64,000 nucleotides of DNA from Polydactylus sextarius (lineage: Eukaryota > Chordata > Actinopteri > Polynemidae), in contig CM028914.1 in the NCBI GenBank assembly GCA_016801845.1, forward strand, positions 17,683,272 to 17,747,271. The letters run 5' to 3'. Shown one piece after another: positions 48,583 through 62,592 of the stretch. Each line of letters starts with the position of its first letter. Position 1 is the stretch's first letter. Under the pieces are notes generated by a model. The model was not told the DNA's origin. It saw only the letters and a list, made by a program, of their open reading frames with translations, and ran no database searches. Position numbers and translations under genes: made by a program.

Positions 48583-51349
48583 TGTCTTCATGACCAATGA
48601 CATTTTGTCTAACAAGAATAGTCAGAAAATTAATTAAGAATGTATTAAAAAGCCATTTCTCATCCAATGTGACAATAAACTCAACATTACACTGTTTACT
48701 CCCATGATATGAGTAAGTCACTCCAACGTTTAACATCTACCTAGTAAATCATCAGGTTTTCTTCATATTCTCATCAAATTGAACTAAGATTTAGCACGGT
48801 GGATGTGTAGCTGTGCGTATAGAAGGTCGTCTGAATGTCCTTTATGTCGCAGTGTGATCGTGCTGAATAGACTGCTGTGACTGACACAGGTTGCCACACA
48901 TGCACACGCTTTTACTGCAGAGGCAATTCTGACAACAACTCATGGTGAATGAATAATGAAAAATATCATGTGAACCAGTTAACATTTACTGTGAAAGGGT
49001 ATATATTTGCATGCTTATTTATTCCCCCAACTCACATATCTGTGAGTAATAAGACACTAGTGCTATAGAATGAGTAAATTTACACCTCTCCGTGAGTTAA
49101 AGAAAACGAGCCATTTCTGCTGGAGTCAGCTAAAAAAGAAAAAACAGACAAATCAAGTTGAAAGGGGTATAGCGATCAGAGATGGGGGAGACAGAACATG
49201 TGTTACTGAAATGGAAAATGATGAAGGGATAACGCTGCTTGTCAAGAATGCGAGTAATGAGAAAGAAAGGCGTCAGTATTCTCAGCTTTTGTGCCACAGA
49301 GGAGCAAACAGCGTGACTTATGCTGCCCAGCCAGATGGGGACACATATGTTGGCTGTAAAACGTGCGAGACAGTCGTATATGGCCTTTACCTGTGGCTTC
49401 AGGATCACTAAATCAAGGCAATTTAGGCCATATAAAACATAGAGCAGCAGCCCTCCCATATACAGTGCGGTATGGGCTGTGCAGGGTCAGGATTTATGTG
49501 TAGATCTGCTACAATAAACTCAGCACGCTCCTATTGAATATATTGGAATCTGTTTGTTGCCCCTTCTTCCTGCAGCTGTAATAATTCTGTATTCCTGGAA
49601 AATGTAATGATACTGTAATGAGATTTTGAATTCAAAAAAAGAGTGAACGCCAGCTTCAAGATCATCAGCTTGTGAGCTGTTTTTAATCTAGCTTTCCTGG
49701 GGCTTTATAATAAATTATTTACCATGTGAAGTCGTCTACTAGTCCTGTCATCTTCCATGAAAAATAACCACATCTTTGGAAAAAGTCAGCTTTTACAGCT
49801 TTCAATATCATGGCGTGCTCCGAAGCATGTTTACAGTTACAAATGATCTCTTCATTGCTGCTGTTGCTGGTGACTGCACTTTTGTAATCCCTGTAGATAT
49901 CAACGCTGCATGTGACACCGAGGGCCGCGGCTTTCTTCTAGAAACACCTCAGGAAGTAGGCTGGTGTCAAAAACGTTATCACACATTTCAGATCGTATGT
50001 TTATGTTAGATAATTTCCTGCTGGCTGAGGAAGGGTGTTCTATCTGATGCATTTCATTTGTGGCGCCGTATTTTTGAATAAAACATCTGCTTGATCTTGT
50101 AAAGCATATACAAGGGTATATCCTACAAGGCAGATGTGTTACTTGAAATGCAATATACAGCAACACCTTTCCATGGGTCTTAACACCGACACAGGTCTGC
50201 ATTTTAAATATGCTTTCATAGAAATAATTGTTTAAGACGTTATAACAGGAATACTGAACTTAGCCGACCAAGCTCTCATTATTTCTGAAAAAACATTTCT
50301 CTTTTTTCTTTTTGTGTGACCCTGAAGCTTTTCGGGTGACCAGCGAGGTTTCTGTTTGCAGCTTGAACAGACACTAGGAAGACATTTCTGTGCCCTCTCC
50401 CTGACCTTGGTTTTCATGGCAGTGCATTAAAGCTAGTTAAAGATCAAGGACAACAAGAGAGGCGAAAACTGTTAAAAATCCAAGATCAAGTAAGGCAGAG
50501 GCTTTTACAGCGATGGACTAGGGAATTGAGACTCTGTGTAGGAGGAGTAGACATGATGTGTGTGTGCTGAATGAAAAGAAGGCAAGCTAACGGAAAGGAT
50601 GGACCAGTGCTGTTGAACTAAAGACAAGAATGTGCTCTAAATGATGCATTTAAAAACAGCGACATTTGAGTAGATGGATCCACTTGTGGGATTTCTCAGC
50701 AGATGACAGAAATGTCGCAGACACACTGTAAACACATATTTCTGTAACTTCACCCGACGAAACTTCTATGCTGAGAGCTGAGACTGCAAAACGCTGCAAG
50801 CAATTATTAAGTCAACTTTCACAGAGATAGAATCTTTTTTTCTTTCTTCCCCTCACCATCACCATCAAGTACAGAGCATAGAACAGCCGTGTTTCACAAT
50901 TTGTTGATAGCTCCAGCTGGAAATTAGCATCTTCCAATTGATTTTATTTTCTTCCTCTTGTTCCACTGTCTGAACAGATTGTGCCTGTTAAACACAGTCT
51001 CCAACTTTTGGCTCCCAGTGGTGGTCAATGGGCCAAGGAGAACCCAGATTGGCTTCCACCTCATGGTTTCAATGGAAGTGTTAAACAGATGCCGGGGAGG
51101 AAGTGCAGGCCGTGGCTGTCACTACTGCTGAACAACTATTGAAAACCTTTTCCCCTATGTTGATACAGTTTTAGAAGTTCTCTCTTCTGAGCAGAAAAGC
51201 CGGTATGAATCTCTTGACAGTGTCTGAAATATGTACGTTTGTTCTCTGGAGTCAGAACAATGGGTAAAAGTAGACAGCGCTGACGTGATGTTCCCAGTGG
51301 ATGCATAAGCTAACTTGGCACCTAGTGCAAACATGTATTGCAAACTGTG

Positions 51350-51542
51350 TCCAGTGGAGCTGGTACAGGCATTTTCTAAAAATGTCCCTCAGGTGGATGG
51401 TAGGAAGTGTGCCAGGCACAGCCACATGGGGAGAAACCCGGGGGGCAGACCCAGAACATCCTGGAAAGGCTCCAGCCCAGCTGGCAGGGGAAGCCTGGGG
51501 ATCCCACAGGAGAAGCTGGAGGCAGTTACTAAAGGAAAATGT
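51350..51542 (+). mobile_element. LINE (non-LTR retrotransposon) 3' coding fragment
   Basis: The frame encodes 'HMGRNPGGRPRTSWK' followed by 'LGIPQEKLEAV'. This resembles the tail end of reverse-transcriptase polyproteins of fish LINEs (pattern RRxPRGRPRTxWxD, then ERLGIPxEELxxVA). Only the last 60 or so codons are present, as expected for a 5'-truncated insertion. The exact clade (Rex/Babar, L2 or RTE-like) cannot be set from this piece. Confidence 0.6.
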
Positions 51543-54500
51543 ATTGACGGTTGAGAAGGCATTGTACAGCTACAGCTCTACAGTGATTAGACAGTATAGA
51601 TGTGATATAGCAAGATTAGCAACATCTGATCTATAGAAAGATTAACACGATTAAGAGCCTAAAGCCGTGTTAACAACTCTGTATTCTGAGCATTAGTAAC
51701 ATGGTGACAATACTAAGATCATAAGTAGATGTAACTGTGTTTAGACCAAACACAAAGCAAATTTTGTGTGTTACGGTTACGGTGTTATGGCCACTACATT
51801 GTTTGTAGACCAACACTCATCAGTTAACAGGGGTACTCCTTTCCAAAGGTCAATTGTGCTACTACAACCAGTAACTCTACTTTTTTGTCTTCTCTCTATT
51901 AAGTAAAGAAGTATCATACAACTCTGATGCCCACAGACGGCCACGATTAGCTCGTCCACCATTTTACTAATTCTCAGCTATCACCAGCAGCTCAAGTGTC
52001 AAGTGAATTTTCATCACAACTTGTCCGAGCTTGTCTTTGCATCTGTTTGAGTCCTCTGCTGCAAATTTGTATGTATTCACAGCTTTCTCTTCACTTTATA
52101 TGACATGACATGAAGTCACATGAAAATTTTTCTTCCTTCTTTTTTTAAAGTTAAAGAATCATTAAAATGATTCTATTTGGTTTTTAAATGTCATGGCATT
52201 CAAAAGCCAAAAATTAGGACTGATTTTACGGGCACTGTGTGAATACCAGCATGTCTCATGCATATCAGTCCATACTTCAGCCTGAACAAATGCATCCTCA
52301 GTGCCAAACTGTTAGCAAAGCTACAAAAAAATTCTGTATTTTAAATTATGTTAAAACTCTATTTTTATATTTAAATTTTAAATTTTTAAATTGCCACAAA
52401 AAGTCCCACTTTTCCCCAAACTAAAATAAATCTTCAGGACAGCTGGCCTGAAATTCTTACACTAAAGCAGATAAACCAAGTAACATGAGAAATTTCATCC
52501 TAGCTCAACGCCTGTAAATGAGGCAGTTGTACCCACAGTCAACCTAATCTACTGCATGTTAGCAGCTATTAGATTCCCCCCTTCAGCGTTCCACTGTACA
52601 TATTATCTGCTCCAAACAGGCAAGTAGAAAACAGCAGAAAGAGGCAAACAAAGAGAAATCAGTCGTATTGTAAAAGCTTTGGATGATACAAGGCATCCAC
52701 TGGTAACAGACAATATGCTGCATATTGCGCTCCTGCATAATATTATCAATATATTGTTGGCAGACTTGGGTAGAATGTGAGTGGGAGGATCTGGCAGCAA
52801 AGATTAGTTATGTTGTAAAGGTTAACTCATGCATGAATTCAAGCTTGGAATTCACTATTTATTAATCACGAATGTGCTAATTAGACATCCTCTGCCCCAT
52901 GCCTTTTCCAGCCATTGTGGGATTTAGTTGACAGGAAGATTAAATTAAATATTTGAAACATTTGATGCCACATTCTTAATAAATAAACCAGTTGCCCCCT
53001 AACCGCAGTCAAGAAACGTCATCAACCTCCAATCTGTCTTTTCCGCACTGCTCAGAGCAACCTCGCTAATCCCCTTCCTTTCGATTTCATTCACCCTCAG
53101 CACTCAGCAACGAGATAGTTCAGCAAATGCATTTGGGCACTTTAGTGGTGGATGGATACCAGGATTCTTATCAGTCATCCGCCGAACACCCGTCAGTCCA
53201 GAGGGGGTGGAGTACATTTGGAGAGAGAGAGAGAGATGAGGTAGCCGGGTGAGGATGTTGAAGCATTTCCTGCGGTTCTCACTTTGAATTTAAGATGTTT
53301 AAGCAGAACCAAATTTGTATAAATTAAAAGTTGGACAACTTGGGAGTGAATCAGAGACAGTTTCTTTCCTCTCTTATATATTCTTATCAGAATTCAACAA
53401 TATTCACTTTTCCATGCTGCTAACGTTAAATGAGTATGAATTTAGCACTGCATTCCTGTAACTTAAGGTGGATGGAGCAGAACGAGCAATATTGTCTTTT
53501 TTATTGCACGCATTCTTCTTCCTTGTCAGAACCTGGGATCTACATTACCCAGAATTTGATTCAAACAGCAACACGGTGGAGATTCAGGTCCATTGCACAA
53601 GTAGCGGATAATCAAGCAGAGAAGAGGAGTGAGAGGAGTGAGACACAGAAGACTCTTTCTCACTCATTTTACACCTGTAGTTTCCATCTTCAGCCAATAC
53701 TGACTGTGTTACATCACTGTGGACATTTCCTGCTTTTGCATCAGGTGCCACTGAAACAAAATGTGTCCAAGGAAGGTGGAATTTTTCATGATGTAAACAC
53801 TTGAATTGCCATGTTTGCTACAAGTCCACCAGGAATGGGTGTGAATAGGTGAGAACTTGATTGGTCAAAAGTTGAGGCAGGTTTAACTTTTGTGCCAGAC
53901 GACTGCGCGTCTTTTTGCCAGAGCCCAGATCGGCATCCCCTGTTGGGTTGCCAGACTGGGTTCATTTCAAATGCGTGAGAGGGCTGTGTTTTTTCACACA
54001 GAGCTGACCATGGCCTCAATTTGTTTACTTGCATGTAGGTCAAAGCTAATTCCATCCGTATACCTCTTGGTAAACTGTGAATCTTCAGCATTGACCTCAC
54101 GCTGGATTAGCAGGTTCGTCCAACGAATAAACTCATCGGAAAACTTTTCCAACAGTCCGACCTCCCCGACTTCTCTAAAACAAAACTGCCTGAGTCTATT
54201 AGCTTATACTTAAGTACGATCCCTCACTGTCTAATATGCCGTCCCACCATTCTCATTTAAATGGAAATACATCACATTAAAGAAGTAATACCATTTCATG
54301 GGGACCTTTAAGTCGACAGCAGCTACACTGCACAGGTGACAGAAGAGAACATTCACCAGCCACTAACCGCAGTTTGTCACTCAGGTTTTAATTAGTCGTC
54401 TTTTCCTCTGGCCTCTCTGATGCCCCCTTGGAGCTCTTTTCTTTAGCTGATAATGGAATTCATGCCCGGCTACGTGTAGAAAGGATTTACTCAGATTGTT

Positions 54501-55846
54501 TCAAACTACTTCAAATATTCAACATCCTGGAGCTGGAGGATAAAATAACTGACCTTAAGTTAAAACAGTAGGTAAGTGGAACACACACATTTGCAGACAA
54601 CAGCATTCTTGAACTTCTTTTCACTCAAATCTCATTGCCATCACTCATGAAGCGCCATCATCTTACGGTGCCCAGCAGCTCTCATTACCGCTCACTTCCT
54701 TCCAGCCTCTCCACTCCACACCTCATGGCTGGCAGCAGGTGCCCATGTGCCCTGAGAGACCACCACTACATCTTTTCCCGGGCCAAGCCTGCAATCCCTC
54801 ACCTGTCAGACTGGTTCAGTGCACTAACCTTGGATCACAGCCAGCCCACTCACTCAGTACATGCCCGTTCCACTAAGTTAGACTGCTCAGCCCACACACA
54901 CACATTTGGCCGCAAAGTCTTTACCCACTACTCTTACTTATGCTGCAAGTCACAGACCACACAGAACACTCTACACAGCAGATACTGACCACTTTGAGGT
55001 CTGCAAATGCCGTAACATCAATGAATGTTGTAACAAAAGCTTCATCTATGATGGTTTTTGATAATGCAAACTAGCTATTAATAAATGGGGCATATTTGCA
55101 TATTTAAATATTTTTCAGTCCCGTCTCTTTCTGCCTCTCATCTTTGAGACAAATCTACACTTTATCTCAGCTGAAGATCACTGCAAATGGTACGCCTTTA
55201 AGAAATGGGACTAAGTAATAATTAATTAAAGGAGATAGCTTCTACAGAACATGGGCAATTAACTTCTTTTTTACACAAGGTAACATTTAAGTGTAGACTG
55301 TCTCTTCTGTAAGAGAGAAAGCACTTCCAGAAAAGTTTAAAGTCTGTTTGCACACACAGTTTAATTGCCCCTATGTTCCAGGACACAATAATCCTTGACT
55401 TGATATTTGTGTTTGACACATCTAATTACGCCGTCACATCACATCTGACCCCGATGCTGTGTTTGATGTGTCCCTGCCTTATTAAGCATGCAACCCCCCT
55501 GTGATATGACTTGTCAATTCCTAATGACAACTCACTGATTCAAGAACATTTAAGATTTTGGAGATAAGATGCAAAGATGCCCACAAATATAATTTTTTTT
55601 ATTGCTCCAGTGATTCAGTTCAGCCAGTTCAACCAGCCTTAGGTTAACACTGTGCACCACTCAATGCTCCATCAAATCGGATGTGGTGTCGGATGCCGCA
55701 GTGATTTTCTTGTCACACATAGTAAGGCACGAGTTGTCAGTTATGTTGCTGTGAAATGTCAGCCTTTGGTCATTTTCTGTGACAGTGTGTACTAAAAAAA
55801 ACAGGTGAGGATACGCCTGTGCAAGTTTGTTTGCGCCTGCAGCAGA

Positions 55847-55851
<5 letters not shown>

Positions 55852-55878
<27 letters not shown>
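55852..55878. repeat. (TA)n microsatellite
   Basis: About 13 TA dinucleotides. Confidence 0.9.
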
Positions 55879-55882
<4 letters not shown>

Positions 55883-56703
55883 TTGAGAAGCCGATAGCGT
55901 TGACATTATTTAGACAGTGTGACAGACTGACATTTTAGCAGCAGACACTTTGTCTCGTTATATCAGCAGAAGAACCAGCAGTAATTAATGACATCAGTGA
56001 TTAATCTTACGTGAAAGCTTGGTTTCATTTACAGTAATTGTCTCAGTGAGCCACTACGCACAATACCAGCACCCTGGAGCTGAATCAGTTACACCTTCAC
56101 TGACATGTCAAATAGTCAATCATGGAGGCGTGAGTTGACTCGTCCTAACACATTTATACTGAAATACCTCATTATTACATTGTTATACTGTCATTTCATG
56201 ATCAAATACTCACAATTCACTTTTAACCAACAAGCCACAACTTCACAGCAACTATATGGAATAATGCAAAAAGGCATCAAGGCATTTATTAAAAATGAAT
56301 ATTATTTATATGCAACACCCATGACAAATATAAATGTTTTATAAATGCAGAATGTCAGATTGAACATCACATGGAAATGAGAGTAAATATATAACAGTGA
56401 GGGAATTTGTGTACCTCGTCTGCTTGTTCTCTTCCAGATTAACGTTTAATAATCTCAAAAGTCTGTTCTATTTAAATGGTTTTTTTTGAGTTTTTTTTCA
56501 CGATTAAGTCATGAATATAATAATAAGTGTTCTGCCCTTCTTTATTTTCTTATTAGTCATTTATATGTTTGGATTGAGATGCTGAATAATGCAAGGGACT
56601 TGTGTTTAAACAAAATAGATTTCAGATTCAGAAAGTGACTGCCCCATTTCTCTGTACTCATCAGTGAATTTAAACAGCTGGCTGATGCTGGAAGAGAACA
56701 GGA

Positions 56704-56739
56704 TGTGTGTGTGTGCGAGTGCGTTTGTGTGTGTGTGTG
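56704..56739. repeat. (GT)n imperfect microsatellite
   Basis: GT dinucleotides interrupted by gcgagtgcgttt. Confidence 0.85.
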
Positions 56740-57783
56740 ACAGAACACTTGGGTTGAAACACACAGATGCGACTCACCACACAAGTACTTTGTTTTCCTG
56801 AAGTGGATATTTTAGTGTGGAGCAGACGATGTTAGAACGGTTTCTCAGGGACTAAAGGTTTCTCATTAATTTTTGAATTTCCACCGGTGCTGGCAGAGTC
56901 CACAAAGGCTTTTTTGTTTGATATATGATTCATGTTAAGTGAGATATTAACCTATTGCTGTTAAACTAGCTCCTACCTTTTTTCCACAGCTGTTTGTATT
57001 GGGTGTTTTCAGTGTGTCTGAGCTGCCTCTAACACGCCGGCCTGACGCTTGTTGATAAGGCACCTGAATGGAATAAAGCCACAAATGTGCATCTTTTCCA
57101 AATATTTGTTATACAGTCATATTTTCTCATTTTTTTGGCAGAGCTTAATTATACAGTTAGGTGCCCATTTGACAACTGGAATATATCAAACTGTGCCTTG
57201 TTTAATAAGGAGCAAATTGTGAGTAGGGCGTTAAAAGGCTCAGACTCGGTGAAGTGCACTTTGGAGAAACTGAGCCTTGAATATCTGACATCATCTGGCT
57301 AATCATTTCTATGTTCTTTTTAACATTGTAATCCTCAAGGTCTCAGACCAGGCTGATTTGGCAACACCCATGGTCACCTTGGTAACAGGCAAGTGCAGTG
57401 TGATTTTGTAGCAAACTCCCTGAACCGATCTGCTGTCAAAAATAACACAATTATGATTTATGATCTTGCATTTCCTGTTTTTCTCAGTTGCGTGTTGTAA
57501 TGTGGAGCAGCAGCACAGTGATGTTGGATATGCGTAAATAGTTAACCCTTTCCTCTCCAACACGATAAAATGTTATCACGAATATCTGAACAGCACAGTG
57601 GCCGAAGAGTTCCCAGTATTAATACTGCATTAAATACTAATGAATGCAGCGTTAGTGGCAATTTACTCTCTTTTCTAAAATAAAATATACTTTTACTTTT
57701 ATTTAATTTTTACTTATTTACTTTTTTTCATAAATCTTCATGTCATGTTCAATATGCTGTAGACCAATAGTCGCATATTTTTC

Positions 57784-57804
57784 AAAAAAAAAAAAAAAAA
57801 AAAA
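57784..57804. repeat. Poly(A) tract
   Basis: Twenty-one consecutive A residues. The flanks do not show a recognised retroposon. Confidence 0.85.
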
Positions 57805-58517
57805 GGAAGTGATTTCTGGAACACGAAGGAGCACTAATGTTTAATTGATATTTATTCATAGCTCATATATATCCACGTAATAGCCACTTAGCCAGACTGA
57901 AATAATTTGCCCAAATGTCTCAAAATTATGATGTGTCTCCCGTTTCTCCCGAGAATCCAGGTTGAACTCCCGACCACCCCAATGATTACAAGTGCATATA
58001 CTGGAAAAGTGCCCTTCACCTAGTAAGTGTTTTAATGGATGAGGTTGTAGCTTAAATGGACCCTTACGCTGAGTTGTTATTATAGAACAGATTAAGCAAC
58101 TGAACGCTCTTCTAAGAGTCCCAAGCAAAGACAGATTGGCTGCTGAGAGCCTACGAAGACAAACTTGGGTTACTCTTCCAACCCTGAGTTTCTGAATTTT
58201 GCCATCTTTAGCCACTAGTACAATGCTGCATCGGTGATAATGCATCAGGACATGGAGTGGCTGTTGATGGGGATTACTTGGATTATTATAGGTCAGTTCC
58301 TCGGGGGATTTTCGTTTAATTAAAGATGGTACTCATTAACTCATCACTGTTCCACCTACAGAGTTGTGGCCTTTTCATCTCAATGCAATATTGTTCTGCA
58401 GGGGATTGTGACCATGTGAATTAATAAGCAGCAGCTGATAGCATATGATGAATTCTCTCACTGCAAAGCTGCTGAGTGTATTATTTGGGAAAGAATTAAT
58501 TATGATAAATTCAGGAT

Positions 58518-58604
<87 letters not shown>
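58518..58604. repeat. (CA)n(TA)n(CA)n compound microsatellite
   Basis: CA (58518-58541), TA (58542-58574), then CA again (58574-58602): 87 bases in one tract, about 540 bases before the next coding exon. Confidence 0.95.
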
Positions 58605-59141
58605 ATACGAAGGATACAGTCTATAAAGATGAAAGTAAAAGAAAACACATTCAGGTTATTACTGTCCAAATATTGATTAAAGCCCATGGCAAATCAATGG
58701 CATCAGAATTTCACTGTGAGAGAAACATTAAAACTGCCAGAAGAAATCAGACCTAATTACACACCAGGAACAGATCAAATACACTGAATTGCATTTAATA
58801 TGTTACATGAAAAGTTTAATTCAAATAATTTGCCTTGGATCAAAATGCAAAACAAATACACCCAGACACCATTTATTCATTAAAACTAAAAGCTGCTAAA
58901 TGGAAGTGTTTAATCAATAGATTAATGCACCCATAGTTGTGATGAACACATAAAACTATAGTTACAGCGAGAGTATCGATTTATTCAACCATCTTGAAGT
59001 CCAACAGCTGGCTTTCACGCCGCTGTACACACGTCCATCTCAGTGCTTCAGTTATGAAACAATATATCCACACTTTTATTACATTTGATGTGTTTTCTAT
59101 CTTTGTGAATTCATCCCTTTCTCTCCGTTTCTTCCCTACAG

Positions 59142-59263
59142 GGCAGTAGTTGGACACAGAGAGCCGCTGCCTGATGATAGTAAAGACAATATCACTATTT
59201 TCACCCGAATCCTAGACAGGCTGTTGGATGGATATGACAACAGGCTACGTCCTGGGCTGGGAG
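59142..59263 (+). CDS. gabra3: GABA-A receptor alpha subunit, mature N-terminal exon
   Basis: 122 bases between a pyrimidine-rich acceptor (cgtttcttccctacag) and a strong donor (ggag/gtaagc). One base completes the split Arg codon from 39423; 40 whole codons follow (residues 30-69), then one base of a split Glu. It includes 'PDDSKDNITIF' and 'ILDRLLDGYDNRLRPGLG', the hallmark N-terminal helix and first loop of GABA-A alpha subunits. Asn45-Ile-Thr is a glycosylation sequon at the position conserved in alpha subunits. The PDDSxDNITIF run is closest to alpha-3; NITIF rather than NTTVF excludes alpha-1, and DRLLDG rather than DGLLDG argues against alpha-5. Extracellular. Confidence 0.93.
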
Positions 59264-62200
59264 GTAAGCAGTAGCATGTTAGATAAATCAGAGACGCCTG
59301 CAGAGGAGAAGATGTCAGGCTACTCACTGTTTTAGTACAAAGATAACTGAGATACATGAAAGTGCACATCCGGCTTTAGAGCTTTTTCTGCACCTACATA
59401 TCCTCTTAGACGTTATAAAGATGCTCCCTATGTGGCTAAAAATGTAGTTTTGGTAAAACAAACAGAACTGACTTGTTTATATACCAAGTAATTCTCATCT
59501 GGGTGGGGGAGGTCACAGAGGGAGCAACATGAGGCACAGATACTGTGTGAGGGGAATGGGACAGGGAGAAGAGGAGGTAAGTTATTGCAGCTTGGCCAGC
59601 TTATCAAGATGGTCAGCAGTCGCAACAGCGGCAGTGACTCACAGCTCATGGAGGCAATTAAGGTACTTGGAGACTCGTCCTCCACGGAATCATAACTCAA
59701 TTGAGTCTGGCGCACAGATATGATACTGATATTCTTAGATAAAGTGTAACTTACGCTTCCCAAGGACATCATCATCATGTCTGCTGTCCTCTGCAAATAA
59801 ACATCAATAATGCCACTTAGAAACCATAGAGGAAAAAGACACATTTATAGCCTGAACTTTTCTGAGTTTTTTTTTTCTTCAGTATCAAAGTTTTTCAGTC
59901 ATTGCCTCTTGTATATTCAAAGGCACGCTGCAAACAGGAGCTGCTAACAGTTAATTCATCATTCCTTCATCAGTGTCACTTGACCAAAATATAAACAAAT
60001 ACACATCATTACTCATCAGATCCATTAAAACGTTCTTCTTCCTGTTTGTAAACTCCAAGCATTTTGAGAACTGTAGTTCACAAACTTTGATATCCCACTA
60101 AATTGAATCAGAGAATATATGGAGGTGATGTAATCAATGAATTTCAGTATTATCACGTTAGACTATAAATATTATATGTAATGCAAAAAAACGCTGTGGT
60201 GTTTTAGAAAGCGCAGGTGTCTCAATTCTTCTGCTCATTGCTGTAATATTGTGTCAGACTCTATTCTGGCTTTTGCTCCTTTTCTATGCTCATTATAGAT
60301 GCACAGTGTGTGCTTGTAGTAAACATAAAGAAGGCACAGTATCTCATGCAGAACACAAACCAAAATTAAGCTCTCACTGAGGTCAGCTGATTTTGTATAG
60401 CACAGTTGTTAAAACCCACCTTCCCCTGGGTGGCAGTCATTGTCCAATCTTGCCCAGATGGCAAATAAGCACATATGTTAGTGGAAATCCCTCTAATTGA
60501 TGCTATCTCTTCCAAATATTCATCCCCCAAGGATGACAAACAGCATAACGGAAAGCCCACATGCTCAAGTAGTCTTTGCCATTTCTCAGCCAGCCAGCTG
60601 GAGTGGTCATTTCTGCTCCACTACCTACTGTGAAAACCACGAGCATGGCTACCAGGCTGCAGAGCCACCAGGTCTGATGACCCGGACTGTGTGGCAGCAC
60701 CCAGGGAGAAGAATCAGGCACATGATGTTAATGTCATAGTCTGCCTCTGTACAGGCACTCACATCTCCAAGGGCAATAAAATGGTGAGGCCTGCACTAAT
60801 CATGGCTCACGGTCAAGATGATTTCCTCATGTGGTGACACAGTTCTACATCCTGCAGTAAAACCAAGCAGGCTTCCCCTGGAACAGCAGCATAGTAGTTT
60901 GTTGCATTTTTCTCCTAAAGACCAATGGTAATGCTCTCAAATTTAAACCCTCAACAGCTCAACCATGCATCGGTAAACAGACACACAAGTTGGGGCCCCT
61001 CTCAGCGTAGCCAGAATGCTCAATCAAAGTCAAGAGCCTCGGTCTGCAGAGAAACAAGGCTACCAATCTTCCTCCCGTTGGTCACCCCCACACCCCATCT
61101 CCTTGAGTCCTAGAGAGAAACAGTCCTGTGGGGCCATCTGAGACAAACAGACTGAACTGAAACTCGAGAACACCATTTAATTTCATTTTCAGCGGCATCT
61201 ATTAGCTCTGCCCTATGCTCTGGTGCATTGTTGTAAACAGAAACGGGGCAATTCCCATTCCCCACCGCTTATGCCTGCCATGCAAAGTGCTGAGTCAGTG
61301 TTGCGATAATCATGTATTTGTGAATGCTGTTTGTGTCATAGGAATGATTAATGTGGAAGTGGATCTCCTCTCTCAGGGGGGAGTTTTGCCAGAGGATCGT
61401 AGACATCACCTGTGGGTGGTCGCTTAGATCTGGGACGCAGTTAGAGCAGAGGATCTATTCACTTTTGGAGAAAAGCCTCATCACTCTCAAGTTGTTGCAC
61501 CACTGGGAGCAGCTATTTGTCTCGCCAATGGTCCAAAAGCCTACTTTACACATTTGCCCTGGAGGAGCTGATACAGCCCACACCAAGGAGGGCAAATTTT
61601 GGTGTCACGACTTTAATATTATGCCCTACTTTATGCTATATTAAAGTCATTCTGAAGTATTTAGAATCAGTCACTCTACATGTTTTAATTAACATCACAT
61701 TTAAAAGTCTCGTCTAACCTACTGTATAATGATCAATTTGATCACTGTTATTGTATCAGGAATCATCTATAAATCATGATGACTGAACAAAAGCAATTAT
61801 GGAGCTTATAATGAAACGTTAAGCGCAATGATACATGTAATCATCATTAAAAGGACTATACAGAACATTCATATTTCAGTAGACTACATCATGTCTAATG
61901 TGATTATAATGTGTGTATAGAATTGAGCAAAAGCAACAAAGTGTGCCCATTATTTGAGTAAAAGGCACACATCTTTAATGCTAAACTGCTGCATTTTTTT
62001 CCCCAGAGCCAATAGTCCCGTAGGGACTGTTAAATGTTTTTGCGGCAGGCTAACTAAAATTATTCTGGGTCAAAAGGGATGTCTCCTCTCCAAAGATACG
62101 GACTTGGGCCTGGCCCAAAGCTGATTTTATGCTGCGGTGGACAAAATTAGCTTTAGCCAAACAAATGGTAGCTGCTCACAGCAACATTTTTTGCCCCTGA

Positions 62201-62592
62201 ACGGAGGTTAGAAAAAAAAAACTCTCCTGGGCCAGATAGTTGGGAGAGCTATAACCAATGCTGTCCAGCAAAGCATGAGTCTACATTTTAGGAAATGTAT
62301 AATACAGTTGGTCTAGTTCTGTGATCTCTGGCACAACAATGACATAATTTTGACAAACTATGCAGAGACCATAGAAATCCAGGTGTTAATCCGCCCAGAA
62401 GGACATAAGTTTTCTAAATCGCTTTTGATTAGGGCTGAAATTTTGTGTGACTAAGCACAGTTGACAGTCAGGAAGCAAACTCCACCATCGTGTACACAAA
62501 CAATCAGCTTAACAAAGACGGAGCTGCAGCAAAGCTTTGTGTGTACAGAATGCAATGTGATGTTTTCTATTCCTTTTTGTCTCTTTCCTCAG
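59264..62592 (+). other. Intron 3 (3.3 kb)
   Basis: No exon is seen. It contains a DIRS-like remnant (61130-61620). The stretch 59430-60480 and the stretch 61990-62470 hold nothing I recognise. Confidence 0.6.
61130..61620 (+). mobile_element. DIRS-like (tyrosine-recombinase) retrotransposon remnant
   Basis: The best-supported part is 61349-61600, one frame interrupted by stops: 'NVEVDLLSQGGVLPEDRRHH', then 'LWVVA', stop, 'IWDAVRAEDLFTFGEKPHHS'. It follows the pattern of the DIRS RNase H end, where N-x-x-A-D-x-L-S-x-G-G is followed by W-x-x-H-P, V-V-x-x-I-W and V-D-L-F-A-S. Upstream, 61215-61348 aligns loosely with the RNase H core. The tyrosine recombinase and most of the reverse transcriptase are not seen. 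The element may extend upstream towards 60480, but I cannot show it. Confidence 0.6.

Larger units (their letters stand above)
39424..59141 (+). other. Intron 2 (19.7 kb)
   Basis: No coding exon is supported inside. Recognised contents: Tc1-like remnants (40930-41080, 47823-48582), a SINE tail (42884-43005), a LINE 3' fragment (51350-51542), TA, GT and CA/TA simple repeats (55852-55878, 56704-56739, 58518-58604) and a poly(A) tract (57784-57804). A 129-codon minus-strand frame at 57856-58245 has no recognisable domain. The remainder shows nothing I can name. Confidence 0.55.

Noticed and set aside
49070..49459. Overlapping frames of 113 (+) and 109 (-) codons
   Set aside because: Overlapping opposite frames without a domain; a lysine-rich run comes from an A tract.
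53786..54213. Overlapping 104- and 107-codon frames on opposite strands
   Set aside because: No domain recognised and no splice context. Possibly an unrecognised repeat, but nothing in the sequence supports a call.
58375..58756. Frames of Cys-Val, Tyr-Ile and Thr-His repeats on both strands
   Set aside because: Translation of a CA/TA microsatellite; the same applies to 62960-63617.
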